Assembly: GCA_965197865.1 (NCBI GenBank)
Contig: CBDANZ010000004.1
Span: forward strand, 569,313-633,312
From: CBDANZ01 sp965197865
GTDB taxonomy: Bacteria > Acidobacteriota > Vicinamibacteria > Vicinamibacterales > CAVVIG01
Direction of reading: 5' to 3'
Length of the DNA: 64,000 nt
Part shown: positions 26,178 through 34,906 of the stretch, one piece after another
Numbering within the stretch: position 1 is the first letter of the stretch
How the letters are laid out: every line of letters starts with the position of its first letter
Made by a program: the position numbers and the translations under genes
Notes under the pieces: generated by a model
The model's input: the letters and a program-made list of their open reading frames with translations, nothing else
What the model was told of the DNA's origin: nothing
Databases searched by the model: none

Positions 26178-27401
26178 ATGCTGATTGCATTGGGCGTTGC
26201 CGGCGGCGTGGGCGCCTACAAGGCTATTGAAGTCGCGCGCGGCTTGCAGAAGCGCCGACACGAAGTCGTAGCCGTCATGACGGCTTCTGCGACGCGCTTT
26301 ATCGGGCCGGTGACCTTCGAGGCAATCACGCGCCGCAAGGTCATTACCGACCAGTTCGAGCCTGGCGCCAATTCCGACATCGAGCACATCGCGCTCGCCT
26401 CGTCGATCGACCTGCTGCTCATCGCGCCGGCCACTGCCAATATCGTCGGCAAGCTCGCAAACGGGATTGCTGATGATTTCCTCTCGACGCTGTACGTGGC
26501 GACGCCTGCGCCCGTTCTGATGGCGCCGGCCATGAACTCGCAGATGTTTGCGCATGAGGCGGTGCGGCGGAATCTCGACGCGCTCGCTGCGCGCGGCGTG
26601 CGGTTTGTGGAGCCAGGCGAGGGGTACCTCGCGTGCGGTTGGATTGGCAAGGGCCGCCTCGCGGAGCCGGACGAGATCGTCGCGGCCGCCGAGGCGGTGC
26701 TCCGGCCGAAAGGCCCGCTGCGCGGCAAGCGCGTCGTCGTGACGGCGGGTCCGACCTACGAGGATTTCGATCCCGTACGGTTCGTCGGCAACCGATCGAG
26801 CGGCCGGATGGGATTCTCCATTGCGGACCAAGCCACGCGCCGCGGCGCTGAGGTCACGCTCATCGCGGGACCCGCGTCGCTCGAGCCTCCGCGGGTTTGG
26901 GAGCTTGTCCGCGTGCGAAGCGCGGCCGAGATGCACGGGGCGGTCCTGATGCACGCTGCCCGCGCGGATGTCGTGGTTATGGCGGCGGCCGTCGCCGACT
27001 ATGCGCCCTCTGAGCGCGCGCCGCACAAAGTGTCCAAACGAGACGACACGCTGACGATCACGCTGAAAAAGACACCCGACATCTTGGGCGATCTCGGCAA
27101 GCGGCGCCTGGCATCAGACGAGGGGCCGCTGCTGGTTGGATTCGCGGCCGAAACCGAAGGCGTCGTGGCGCGTGCGACAGCCAAGCGCGAGCAGAAGCAT
27201 GCCGATCTCGTTGTCGCCAACGATGTGTCGCGCGAGGATGCGGGATTCGAGGTGAACACCAACGCGGTGACCATCGTCGGACGCAACGGCGCCGAAACGC
27301 TGCCCGTGTTGTCGAAGGCTCGCGTCGCGGCGGAGATCCTCGATCGCGTCGAGAAGCTGCTCGTGAGTGGTCCGGCCAAAGCCGGACACGACCGTGAGTA
27401 A
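26178..27401 (+). CDS. coaBC: Bifunctional phosphopantothenoylcysteine decarboxylase / phosphopantothenate-cysteine ligase
   Basis: 407 residues, coenzyme A pathway. CoaC half: '[20 protein letters not shown]', active-site His in 'SDIEHIALA', '[20 protein letters not shown]', 'APAMNSQM' and the Cys-containing '[13 protein letters not shown]'. CoaB half: '[20 protein letters not shown]', '[20 protein letters not shown]', '[10 protein letters not shown]' and 'KKTPDIL'. The last residues '[11 protein letters not shown]' are encoded by a GGTCCGGC-NNNN-GCCGGA palindrome and look like a repeat-derived tail. It starts 6 bases after the omega frame. Confidence 0.94.
   Translation: MLIALGVAGGVGAYKAIEVARGLQKRRHEVVAVMTASATRFIGPVTFEAITRRKVITDQFEPGANSDIEHIALASSIDLLLIAPATANIVGKLANGIADDFLSTLYVATPAPVLMAPAMNSQMFAHEAVRRNLDALAARGVRFVEPGEGYLACGWIGKGRLAEPDEIVAAAEAVLRPKGPLRGKRVVVTAGPTYEDFDPVRFVGNRSSGRMGFSIADQATRRGAEVTLIAGPASLEPPRVWELVRVRSAAEMHGAVLMHAARADVVVMAAAVADYAPSERAPHKVSKRDDTLTITLKKTPDILGDLGKRRLASDEGPLLVGFAAETEGVVARATAKREQKHADLVVANDVSREDAGFEVNTNAVTIVGRNGAETLPVLSKARVAAEILDRVEKLLVSGPAKAGHDRE
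27369..27394. repeat. GGTCCGGC palindrome forming the coaBC C-terminus
   Basis: 'GGTCCGGCCAAAGCCGGACAC' is a near-perfect palindrome just before the coaBC stop. A relative lies in the MFS gene at about 38089-38117 ('GGGTCCGGCGTTGGCCGGGC'). Confidence 0.6.
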
Positions 27402-27407
27402 GTGTTA

Positions 27408-28124
27408 ATGCAGGGCGAGAACCGAGACCACATCAAGGAGCATCTTCGATTCGCCGCCGAGCTCGGGGTCGCGGGCGTCAACCGCGACCCCGCGTGGCGC
27501 CAAAAAGGCGCCTTGCCCCTTTTGCAAGCCCCGGTCGACGGACAGCCACACAGCTCCCTTATGATGCTGTCGCCTGCCGACGCGCTCGCTGCCCTCCGGA
27601 CCGACATCGGCGAGTGCACGCGCTGCAAGCTCCACGCGCTGGGACGACGGCAGATCGTGTTCGGCGTAGGGAATCCGACTGCCAGCCTAATGTTCATCGG
27701 CGAGGCGCCCGGCGCCGACGAAGACATCCAGGGGGAGCCCTTTGTCGGCCGCGCGGGTCAGCTGCTGACGCGGATCGTGGAGGCAATTGGCCTCACGCGC
27801 GAGGACGTTTACATCGCCAACGTCATCAAGTGCCGGCCGCCGCAGAACCGCAATCCTGAGCAGGACGAGGTCGAGACCTGCGAGCCGTTCCTGTTCCAGC
27901 AGGTCGACGTCATCAAGCCGAAAGTGATCGTGGCGCTCGGTACGTTTGCCGCTCGTGCGCTGCTCCGTACGCTCGACCCGATCTCGAGGCTGCGCGGCCG
28001 CGTCTACGAGTACCGCGGCGCGAAGCTCGTCCCCACGTTCCACCCTGCATACTTACTTCGAAGCCCGGCGTCGAAACGGGAAGTGTGGGAGGACATGAAG
28101 CTCGTCAAGAGACTGCTAAGTTAG
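27408..28124 (+). CDS. Type-4 uracil-DNA glycosylase (iron-sulfur UDG)
   Basis: 238 residues from ATG 27408 (GTG 27402 is an alternative). An N-terminal helical segment ('[15 protein letters not shown]') precedes the catalytic domain. Family-4 motifs: '[20 protein letters not shown]' (uracil site, motif A) and 'FHPAYLLR' (motif B). Four Cys for a 4Fe-4S cluster are seen in 'CTRCKL', '[13 protein letters not shown]' and 'ETCEPFL'. It removes uracil from DNA. It sits in the coaBC-udg-priA run. Confidence 0.92.
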   Translation: MQGENRDHIKEHLRFAAELGVAGVNRDPAWRQKGALPLLQAPVDGQPHSSLMMLSPADALAALRTDIGECTRCKLHALGRRQIVFGVGNPTASLMFIGEAPGADEDIQGEPFVGRAGQLLTRIVEAIGLTREDVYIANVIKCRPPQNRNPEQDEVETCEPFLFQQVDVIKPKVIVALGTFAARALLRTLDPISRLRGRVYEYRGAKLVPTFHPAYLLRSPASKREVWEDMKLVKRLLS

Positions 28125-28190
28125 AAATCAGAAGTTGGGACTTCGAGCTTTTTCTCTTGTCCTTCTTCCTGTTGACTTCTAGTTTCTAAC
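28120..28190. repeat. Hairpin repeat spanning the udg stop codon
   Basis: GTTAGAAATCAGAAGT (28120-28135) faces ACTTCTAGTTTCTAAC (28175-28190), complementary at 14 of 16 positions. The udg stop lies within the left arm and priA starts 7 bases after the right arm. It may act as a weak terminator, but it belongs with the simple-word hairpins found elsewhere in the window. Confidence 0.55.
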
Positions 28191-28196
28191 TTTCCA

Positions 28197-30494
28197 GTGC
28201 TTATTCGCGTTGCCGTCCCAGTCCCCACCCTCGACCTGTTGACCTACGGCGTTCCCGACGGTGCGGTCACACCGCCTGTCGGCGCCCGGGTCGTCGTACC
28301 CGTAGGAGCACGACTGTTGACCGGTATCGTCGTCGAGACCGGGATCACCACAGACGATGGAGTCAGGGGCAAAGACATCAAGTCGGTTCGGCAGGTCCTT
28401 GACTCGGAAGGGTTCGTGCCCGCCGACGTCCTCGAGCTCGCGCGCTGGACGGCCGAGTACTATGCCGCCGGAACGGGCGAAACGATTACTGCCGTGCTCC
28501 CGCCTCAAACACGCGGCCAGCGGGTCGATGCGCACAAAACGGTGCGCGTGGTCGTGATCACAGCGGCGGGTCTCGCGGCGCTCGGTGGGGTGGCGCGGCC
28601 CTTTCAGGGGCGCGACGCCCGCGGCGCGAAAAGGACCGCACAACCTGGCACCGCGCTACGTGTAATCACGACAAAACAGCGCGAGGCGCTCGAGCTTCTT
28701 GCCGGCGTACGGACGAGCATCCCATCGCTCCAGCTCGGCGTGCGCGGCATAACTGCGGATACCCTTGGCAGGCTAGCGCGCCACGGCCTGGTCAACCTTC
28801 GTCGGGAGCGCGTGAACCGCGACCCGTTCGAGACGGCCGCATTCGCACCGAATGCCGCCGACGTCGATCGCCGTCTGACGATAGAGCAGAGCGAAGGCCT
28901 CGCTCGGTTGCGCGCCCTGGTTGAGATGGGTCGGTTCCGCGTGGCGCTGCTGCTCGGCGTCACTGGCAGCGGCAAAACAGAAATCTACCTGCGGCTCGCT
29001 CTGGCCGTCCGTGCGAGGGGCCAGAACGTGTTGATGCTCGTGCCCGAGATCGGGCTGACGCCCGCCGTCGCATCCTTGTTTCGGCAAGCGTTCGGCGACC
29101 GCGTGGCCATCCAGCACAGCGGATTGTCGGACGGTGAGCGGCACGATCAGTGGCAGCGCATCCGGGGCGGCGCAATCGACGTCGTCGTCGGCACCAGATC
29201 GGCGGCGTTCGCCCCGCTCGAGCGCGTCGGCCTCATCATCGTGGACGAGGAGCAGGACGGCTCGTACAAACAGGAGGAGAGCCCTCGCTATAACGGCCGT
29301 GACGTGGCCATCGTGCGCGGGCAGCGCGCGAACGCGCTGGTCGTGCTCGGGTCGGCGACGCCGTCCATGGAGAGCTACCACAACACAGTGATCGGCCGGT
29401 ACGACCGCATGGTGCTCGAGCGCCGCGTTTTCGATCGGCCGCTCGCGATGGTCACGGTTGTCGACATGCGTGAGGAATATGCCGCCCTCGGCCCCGAAGT
29501 CGTTCTCAGCGGCGCGCTACAAGACGCGATCGAGGCTAGGCTCGCGCGGCGCGAGCAATCGCTGGTGCTGCTCAATCGCCGAGGCTTTGCGACCATGGTG
29601 TTCTGCCGCCAGTGCGCCGGCACCATCGAGTGCCAGAATTGCAGCATCTCTCTCGTCGTCCACGGCGAAGGCACAGCCCGTCGCGCCCGCTGCCACTACT
29701 GCAACTACGCGTCTCGCGTGCCGTCCACATGTCCCCTGTGCGCCGCGCCGTATCTGGAACAGGCGGGGTTTGGCACCCAGCGTGTGGAAGCGGAGGTGAA
29801 GCGACTCTATCCCGGTGCGCGCGTCGCGCGAATGGATCGCGATGCCGTGCGGCGTAAGGGGGCGCTCGTCGGGTTGCTCTCGCGCGTCCGCGACGGCGAC
29901 ATCGACGTGCTCGTCGGCACCCAAATGATCGCGAAGGGCCACGACTTTGCGCGTGTAACGCTGGTCGGCGTGATCTCGGCCGACGTCGGCCTCGGGCTGG
30001 CCGACTTTCGGGCGTCGGAACGGACCTTCCAGTTGCTGACGCAGGTGGCCGGCCGGGCCGGGCGCGGCGAGCAGCCGGGGCAGGCCATCATCCAGACCGT
30101 CTATCCGGATCACTACAGCATTCAGTTGGCCTGCCGGCAGGACTATCCTGCGTTCTACGAACGCGAGCTGCGGTTCCGGCGCGAGATGCGCTATCCGCCG
30201 CTCGTCTCGCTCATCAATACCGTCGTTCGCTCGCGCACCTTTGACGGTGCGATGAACGATGCGGCGGATATCGTGGAGACGATGCGGGAGGCAAACGAAG
30301 GTGGACGCGAGTTCCGCCTCCTCGGACCGGCGCCAGCTCCCCTCGGACGGCTGCGAGGGGAGTACCGCGCCCAGTTGCTCGTGAAGGGGAGCAACCGCAA
30401 GCGAATGAGGGAAGCGCTGATGTCGGCGATAGCCGATCGTCCCGACCTTGCGCGACGCACGATGGTTGACGTCGACCCGGTCAGCGTCCTTTGA
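28197..30494 (+). CDS. priA: Primosomal protein N' (replication restart helicase)
   Basis: 765 residues from GTG 28197. N-terminal DNA-binding domain 'VAVPVPTLDLLTYGVP'; helicase motifs 'LLGVTGSGKTEIYLR' (I), 'DEEQDGSYKQEESPRYNGRD' (II, the PriA DExx form), 'VLGSATPSMES' (III), and 'VGTQMIAKGHDFARVTLVG' with 'QVAGRAGRGEQPGQ' (V, VI). Zinc-binding Cys pairs 'CRQC', 'CQNC', 'CHYC' and 'CPLC' are all present. It reloads DnaB at stalled forks. A segment near residues 135-155 ('VARPFQGRDARGAKRTAQP') is encoded by a palindromic repeat and looks inserted into the linker. Confidence 0.94.
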   Translation: MLIRVAVPVPTLDLLTYGVPDGAVTPPVGARVVVPVGARLLTGIVVETGITTDDGVRGKDIKSVRQVLDSEGFVPADVLELARWTAEYYAAGTGETITAVLPPQTRGQRVDAHKTVRVVVITAAGLAALGGVARPFQGRDARGAKRTAQPGTALRVITTKQREALELLAGVRTSIPSLQLGVRGITADTLGRLARHGLVNLRRERVNRDPFETAAFAPNAADVDRRLTIEQSEGLARLRALVEMGRFRVALLLGVTGSGKTEIYLRLALAVRARGQNVLMLVPEIGLTPAVASLFRQAFGDRVAIQHSGLSDGERHDQWQRIRGGAIDVVVGTRSAAFAPLERVGLIIVDEEQDGSYKQEESPRYNGRDVAIVRGQRANALVVLGSATPSMESYHNTVIGRYDRMVLERRVFDRPLAMVTVVDMREEYAALGPEVVLSGALQDAIEARLARREQSLVLLNRRGFATMVFCRQCAGTIECQNCSISLVVHGEGTARRARCHYCNYASRVPSTCPLCAAPYLEQAGFGTQRVEAEVKRLYPGARVARMDRDAVRRKGALVGLLSRVRDGDIDVLVGTQMIAKGHDFARVTLVGVISADVGLGLADFRASERTFQLLTQVAGRAGRGEQPGQAIIQTVYPDHYSIQLACRQDYPAFYERELRFRREMRYPPLVSLINTVVRSRTFDGAMNDAADIVETMREANEGGREFRLLGPAPAPLGRLRGEYRAQLLVKGSNRKRMREALMSAIADRPDLARRTMVDVDPVSVL
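28604..28668. repeat. Palindromic repeat inside the priA coding sequence
   Basis: 'GCGCGGCCCTTTCAGGGGCG' with flanking 'GCGACGCCCGCGGCGCG' resembles 'GGCGCGGCCCTCTCGGGGCC' at 31612-31625. The frame stays open through it. Confidence 0.5.
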
Positions 30495-30592
30495 GGTGGC
30501 AAACTGCAAACCGCAGACTGAGGTCTACCTGTTCGGTTTGAACCCGAGAATCAGCTTGCAATTCTCAACTTGCACGTTGCAATTTCTGAGCC
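30495..30592. repeat. Simple-word spacer between convergent priA and M50 protease genes
   Basis: Contains repeated TTGCAA-type words ('CTTGCAATTCTC', 'CTTGCACGTTGCAATTT', 'GGCAAACTGCAAACC'). It lies where transcription of both convergent genes must end, but I find no clean hairpin with a T-run. Confidence 0.4.
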
Positions 30593-31633
30593 TCACCGGC
30601 GTATCAGCTCCAGCGGCTCGATTGGCGCCGGGGTAAAGCACACAATGAGCATCACGAGAGCGACGAGAGCGAGCCTGACCCGTGTGGGATCGAGCGGCAC
30701 GTCCTCGTCGAATGTCCGTGGATGATGCGGGCCGAACAGAAGCAGCATCACGATCATGAGCCCGGTCCACACGATCCAACTCGACGAGAAATAGGTCAGC
30801 ACGATCGTCAGGCCGAGCGTCAGGAGCGTGAGGCGCGAGGATCGCCGGCCCAGCAGCGCGTAGGAAATGTGTCCGCCGTCGAGCTGACCGATCGGAAACA
30901 GATTCAACGCCGTGGCGAGCAGGCCAAACCACGCTGCGAACGCCATCGGGTGCATGTTGATCGAATAGCCCTCCGGCGGCGTGCCCCACAGTATCTTCGA
31001 GACGAATTGGAACAGCAGCGGCTCGCCAAGCGCGTACCCAGTGAACTCCTGCGGCAACTGGGCGACCGACGACAGCGACAAGCCGATGAACAGCGCCGGG
31101 ACGGCGACTAGGAATCCCGCGATCGGCCCGGCGATGCCGATGTCGAACAGCATGCGCTTGGTGGCGATTGGCTCGCGAATCCGGATGAACGCGCCGAGGG
31201 TGCCGGTCAGGAGCGGCGCCGGGATGAAAAACGGCAGTGACGCATCGACGTCATAATAACGGCAGGCGAAATAGTGCCCCAGCTCGTGGCACAGGAGAAT
31301 GGCGAGAATCGTTCCGCTGTACCAGAATCCGGTCAGAAAGGTTTCTGGCCGGAACAGGTCGCCCGGCGCGAGCGTTGCGGTCGGCTGCGCGAATTCGGCC
31401 AGGAACCCGTAGTAATGCTCGATGCCGACGAGCGTCGTCGTGCCGACCGTGAGCACAAAGAAGAGGACGTGCCGCCAGATGCGGTCGTGGAACTTGGGGC
31501 GAGGGTGCCAGACAGGTTCCGGGAGAGCGGCCAGCCTGGGATCGTCGAGAACGGGCTCCAAATGGGTAGTTGTAACGCAGGTCTTCAGACCTGGCAAGGT
31601 AGTGGCGCGGCCCTCTCGGGGCCGCGACGTCAT
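30593..31633 (-). CDS. Site-2-protease-like M50 membrane metalloprotease
   Basis: 346 residues from ATG 31633, or about 322 from TTG 31561. Zinc motif 'CHELGHYFACRYY' (HExxH) on an N-terminal helix and the distal 'NLFPIGQLDGGH' (NxxPxxxLDGG) place it in peptidase family M50, with about six or seven helices and no PDZ domain seen. Such proteases cut within membranes. The ATG overlaps the HU stop (ATGA), but the first 22 or so residues ('MTSRPREGRATTLPGLKTCV') are translated from a palindromic repeat, so the later TTG start is quite possible. Confidence 0.85.
   Translation of the reverse strand: MTSRPREGRATTLPGLKTCVTTTHLEPVLDDPRLAALPEPVWHPRPKFHDRIWRHVLFFVLTVGTTTLVGIEHYYGFLAEFAQPTATLAPGDLFRPETFLTGFWYSGTILAILLCHELGHYFACRYYDVDASLPFFIPAPLLTGTLGAFIRIREPIATKRMLFDIGIAGPIAGFLVAVPALFIGLSLSSVAQLPQEFTGYALGEPLLFQFVSKILWGTPPEGYSINMHPMAFAAWFGLLATALNLFPIGQLDGGHISYALLGRRSSRLTLLTLGLTIVLTYFSSSWIVWTGLMIVMLLLFGPHHPRTFDEDVPLDPTRVRLALVALVMLIVCFTPAPIEPLELIRR
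31569..31629. repeat. GCAGGTCTtCAGaCCTGg palindrome, copy 2
   Basis: 'ACGCAGGTCTTCAGACCTGG' followed by 'GGCGCGGCCCTCTCGGGGCC'. Related to 16756-16826. It encodes the start of the M50 protease frame on the minus strand. Confidence 0.6.
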
Positions 31634-31899
31634 CCGATATGCTGCAGATCTTTGCCCGGCTTGAAGCGAATGGTGCGTCCCGGCGGAATCCGAACTTCCT
31701 TGCCGGTGCGTGGGTTGCGACCGATGCCCCGCTTGCGCGGCTTCACCTGGAAAACCCCGAAGCCACGCAGCTCAATCCGCTCCCCACGCTGCATGGAGGT
31801 GCGCATCGCGTCGATCACCGCGTCGACCGCCACCTCGGCTTTCACCTTGGTGATGTTTGCGTTTCTCGACACTTCGTTGACGATGTCGACCTTGATCAA
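31630..31899 (-). CDS. HU/IHF-family DNA-binding protein
   Basis: 89 residues from TTG 31899 ('LIKVDIVNEVSRNANITKVK'), the length typical of HU/IHF. Beta-arm signature 'GFGVFQVKPRKRGIGRNPRTG' with 'IPPGRTIRFKPGKDL' at the end. It bends DNA in the nucleoid. An upstream start at 31956 is ruled out because a strong promoter lies inside that extension. The stop overlaps the M50 protease ATG. Confidence 0.92.
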   Translation of the reverse strand: MIKVDIVNEVSRNANITKVKAEVAVDAVIDAMRTSMQRGERIELRGFGVFQVKPRKRGIGRNPRTGKEVRIPPGRTIRFKPGKDLQHIG

Positions 31900-31927
31900 G
31901 CTTAGGGTCTCAATAAGTCTTATAACT

Positions 31928-31956
31928 ACTATAGATTGTGTCACTTGCGATGTCAA
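31928..31956 (-). promoter_or_regulatory. Sigma-70-type promoter of the HU gene
   Basis: On the minus strand, TTGACA (31956-31951), a 17-base spacer, then TATAGT (31933-31928). This is a near-consensus promoter that would start transcription about 20 bases upstream of the TTG start at 31899. Confidence 0.8.
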
Positions 31957-31980
31957 GGCTGAGGCTAAATTGATTTAGGC

Positions 31981-33351
31981 ATGGCCCGAAAACCTCCAAG
32001 CGTCGTGCTGGTCGGCCGGCCCAACGTCGGGAAATCAACGCTTTTCAACCGACTGATCGGTTCCAGGCGTGCGATCGTGGCGCCCCTTGCCGGCACGACG
32101 CGCGATTGGCTGACCCGGCCGGTGTCGTGGGGCGGCACGAGCTTCGCGCTGTCCGACACGGGGGGCTTGTACGGAGGCAGCGAAGATCCACTGCACGAGC
32201 TCGTCGTTCGCCAGGGACAGCGGGCGATGACCCGCGCCGATCTCCTGGTTTTTCTGGTGGATGGCCGCGAAGGCTTGGTGTCGGCCGACGAGACGATCGC
32301 GCGCGAGCTCCGCGAAACGGGCCGGCCGATTCTGCTGGCCGTGAACAAGACGGACGACAAGCGCGCCCAGGCAGGTGTGTTGGAGTTCTACCAGGTCGGA
32401 TTCGAGCCGGTCGTCGAGATTTCGGCGGAGCACGGTACAGGCGTGGGAGATCTCCTCGACGAGATCGTGAAAGCGCTCAAGGCGCAAGGCTTGGCGCTCA
32501 GCGATCCGCCCTCAGCTCTCAGCTCTCAGCCCGAGGCGCTGGCCCCGCAGGAAATCACGGTGGCTATCGTCGGCCGCCCCAACGTGGGAAAGTCGTCGCT
32601 CCTCAATCGGCTGTTGAAGGAAGAGCGCGCGCTGGTGAGCAAGATGCCCGGCACGACGCGGGATGCGATTGATGCCGTCCTAACGTGGCACGGCCGCCGC
32701 TTTCGCATGCTCGACACCGCAGGAATGCGCCGCCCCGGGCGCGTGCGGAGCGGCGGCCAAGTCGAACTGGTGAGCGTGGCGGGTGCGAAGAAGGCAATCT
32801 TCGACGCCGACGTCGTCGCGCTCCTCATTGACGCGCTCGAAGGCGCGAGCGACCAGGACGCCGCGATTGGCGGCGAGGCCGACCGCGCCGGCCGCGGTAT
32901 CGTTCTTGTCGCCAACAAATGGGATCTCGTAAAGAGCCAGGGCCCCCAGTTCGTCAAGGAGTTCGACGAAGAGCTGCGCCGGCGCATGAAGTTTCTGGAC
33001 TATGCGCCGATCCTGCACGTCTCGGCGCTGACAGGGGAGCGCGCGCCAAGGGTGCTGGAGACGATCGACAAGGTCGCGGCAGCGCGGCGCAAGCGTATTC
33101 CGACGCCGGCGCTCAATAAGTTCATCGCCTCGGTGACGGCCTCCAACCCGCCGGTTAGTCCCGGCCGCAGGCACGTGCGGATCATGTATGCGGCGCAAGT
33201 CGGCGTCGCCCCGCCGTCGTTCGTCTTCTTCACCAACGTGACGACGACGTTGCATTTCTCGTACGAGCGGTTTCTCATCAACCGGCTTCGCGACGAGTTC
33301 GGGTTTGTCGGTACGCCGACCCGCGTCCAGGTCCGGCGCCGTCGGAAGTAG
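31981..33351 (+). CDS. der: Ribosome-assembly GTPase Der (EngA)
   Basis: 456 residues with two tandem GTPase domains and a C-terminal KH-like domain, acting in 50S maturation. G1 motifs 'GRPNVGKSTLFNRL' and 'GRPNVGKSSLLNRLL', G3 'DTGGL' and 'DTAGM', G4 'NKTD' and 'NKWD'. The inter-domain linker ('SDPPSALSSQPEALAPQE') is encoded by CTCAGCTCTCAG words identical to those in intergenic repeats, so it probably absorbed a repeat. Divergent from the HU gene across 81 bases. Confidence 0.95.
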   Translation: MARKPPSVVLVGRPNVGKSTLFNRLIGSRRAIVAPLAGTTRDWLTRPVSWGGTSFALSDTGGLYGGSEDPLHELVVRQGQRAMTRADLLVFLVDGREGLVSADETIARELRETGRPILLAVNKTDDKRAQAGVLEFYQVGFEPVVEISAEHGTGVGDLLDEIVKALKAQGLALSDPPSALSSQPEALAPQEITVAIVGRPNVGKSSLLNRLLKEERALVSKMPGTTRDAIDAVLTWHGRRFRMLDTAGMRRPGRVRSGGQVELVSVAGAKKAIFDADVVALLIDALEGASDQDAAIGGEADRAGRGIVLVANKWDLVKSQGPQFVKEFDEELRRRMKFLDYAPILHVSALTGERAPRVLETIDKVAAARRKRIPTPALNKFIASVTASNPPVSPGRRHVRIMYAAQVGVAPPSFVFFTNVTTTLHFSYERFLINRLRDEFGFVGTPTRVQVRRRRK

Positions 33352-33398
33352 TTCAGGTCCTTAACCTGCGTGCTATACTTTTTGGGCGGTTCCCGCCA

Positions 33399-33914
33399 AT
33401 GTTCGAACTTTCAGGGGACGTCGATATCCCGAAGCGTGCGCTGTTCAAAGCGGCGGAGGTCTGCGATCTGTTGCGCGTGCAGCCCTACGTGCTGCGCTCG
33501 TGGGAGGCGGAATTTCCTGCGCTGGGCGTCGCAAAACCCTCCGGCGGGCCGCGCATCTACCGGCGTACGGACGTCGAGCAGGTCGCTCGGATCAGGCACC
33601 TCTTGCTGGTTGAAGGGCTCACGCTTGCGGGCGCGCGCCGGCGATTGGAAGAGGATGCAACGCCCGCCGCGGTCGACATGCCGGCGATTGGCGAGCTTAT
33701 CGGTCAGAACGCACGTGAGCGGCTGACGGAAGTGAAGCGGGGGCTGCGATCGATCCTGGAGCTGCTCGCGTCGGGCAACGGCGGCCAGTACTTGCGTGTC
33801 GTGCCGCGTGTGGCGGCAAGCCGTCGTCGGCTGGCGGCGGTCGGGCGCGCGAAGCCGCCTCGCGGCAGGGAGCCGAGCCGCCGAGCGGCGGCGCGCCGTA
33901 AGCGGTCGGCATAA
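33399..33914 (+). CDS. MerR-family transcriptional regulator
   Basis: 171 residues. The winged helix-turn-helix is seen as 'LFKAAEVCDLLRVQPYVLRS' then 'WEAEFPALGVAKPSGGPRIY' and 'RRTDVEQVARIRHLLLVEGL'. There is a Lys/Arg-rich tail and no obvious ligand domain, so the signal is unknown. A TATACT-like -10 lies about 20 bases upstream of the ATG. It is followed immediately by tRNA-Pro(GGG). Confidence 0.85.
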   Translation: MFELSGDVDIPKRALFKAAEVCDLLRVQPYVLRSWEAEFPALGVAKPSGGPRIYRRTDVEQVARIRHLLLVEGLTLAGARRRLEEDATPAAVDMPAIGELIGQNARERLTEVKRGLRSILELLASGNGGQYLRVVPRVAASRRRLAAVGRAKPPRGREPSRRAAARRKRSA

Positions 33915-33920
33915 TTTCGT

Positions 33921-33997
33921 CGGGATGTGGCGCAGCCTGGTAGCGCACTTGACTGGGGGTCAAGGGGCCGTGGGTTCGAATCCCGCCATCCCGACCA
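33921..33997 (+). tRNA. tRNA-Pro (anticodon GGG)
   Basis: 77 bases including encoded CCA. Acceptor arms CGGGATG/CATCCCG, anticodon stem CTTGA/TCAAG enclosing the loop CTGGGGG with anticodon GGG, T-arm 'GTGGGTTCGAATCCCGC'. It starts 7 bases after the MerR stop. Confidence 0.95.
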
Positions 33998-34243
33998 ACT
34001 TCCGCCTCGCCGTTTGTAACGAACTTGCAACAGAGGCCACTCTCCCGGTTCTCTCCCTTCGGCGGATACTTCCTCTTGGTTTCGCCGTTAATGTCGCGTG
34101 GCCTGACCGTTTGGGCATCGCTGATACAATTTTCGGCATATTCCGAGCGACAGCAATTGCAATGAGCCTCTGGCAGTGGCTTCGGTCGGAAGTCGAAAAC
34201 AGTGGAACCTCACGGCCGAGTACGGTGACCATGTCGGCAGGTT

Positions 34244-34663
34244 CTACCCCTCGTCGGGGTGACGGCGTCGCAGCGCCTTCAGCGCGGCGCGTCGCTTCTT
34301 CGTTGTCAGCCGCGCTTCGCGTGCCCCGGCATGAGGCTTGGTGGGCCGGCGCTTCTTCGGCCGCCTGGCCGCGTGCCGAAGGAGCGCTACGAGTCGGGCG
34401 CGCGCCGCTTGACGATTCTGCGCCTGCGCTCGATGCTCGCGGCTGTCGATGAGCAACATGCCCTCGTCGGTCATGCGGCTCCCGGCTAGCGCGATCAGCC
34501 GCTCCTTGACCTCTCCCGGTAGCGAAGAGGCGCGAACGTCGAAACGCAGCTCAACCGCGGTCGCAACCTTGTTGACGTTCTGACCGCCGGGCCCGGAGGC
34601 CCGCACGAAGCGTTCCCGGATTTCCCGGTCGTCGAGGACGATGGCCGGAGTGATTCGGATCAT
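34244..34663 (-). CDS. arfB: Alternative ribosome-rescue factor ArfB (YaeJ-type peptidyl-tRNA hydrolase)
   Basis: 139 residues. The catalytic loop 'RASGPGGQNVNKVATAVEL' has the GGQ motif of release factors, and the Lys/Arg-rich C-terminal tail ('RHAARRPKKRRPTKPHAG', 'LTTKKRRAALKAL') is what ArfB inserts in the empty mRNA channel. It hydrolyses peptidyl-tRNA on stalled ribosomes. It is transcribed alone, convergent to the tRNA. Confidence 0.93.
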   Translation of the reverse strand: MIRITPAIVLDDREIRERFVRASGPGGQNVNKVATAVELRFDVRASSLPGEVKERLIALAGSRMTDEGMLLIDSREHRAQAQNRQAARARLVALLRHAARRPKKRRPTKPHAGAREARLTTKKRRAALKALRRRHPDEG

Positions 34664-34906
34664 GGGCCTTTAGGAATGCTTTGGTTTAGAGCCATGATTG
34701 ACGGTCCGCGACCCGGATCTGCAGACTGCAGATCTAGAGGCCCCTGGCGAGAGCCTCAATACGCTGTTCCCTGGCTGCTCGCGCTCGCCGTGATTATCGT
34801 CATGAACGGGTAGTGGGGTGGCTTTTCAAGCTGGGCCTTTCAAGCTGATCGATCAGCTGCAGTGGCGCTACAGCGCTCCTAGCCCAGGATCAATAAGCAG
34901 AGATAC

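Noticed and set aside
28404..28470. A possible programmed frameshift or second gene within priA
   Set aside because: The priA frame is continuous with all motifs in order; alternative frames there are shadows.
31900..31956. Upstream extension of the HU gene to 31956
   Set aside because: The extension contains a near-consensus promoter (TTGACA-17-TATAGT) for the same gene, and HU length fits the TTG start.
33704..34232. Minus-strand frames reading 'GWRDSNPRPLDPQSSALPG' and 'VGMAGFEPTAP'
   Set aside because: They are antisense translations of tRNA-Pro(GGG), a well-known annotation artefact.
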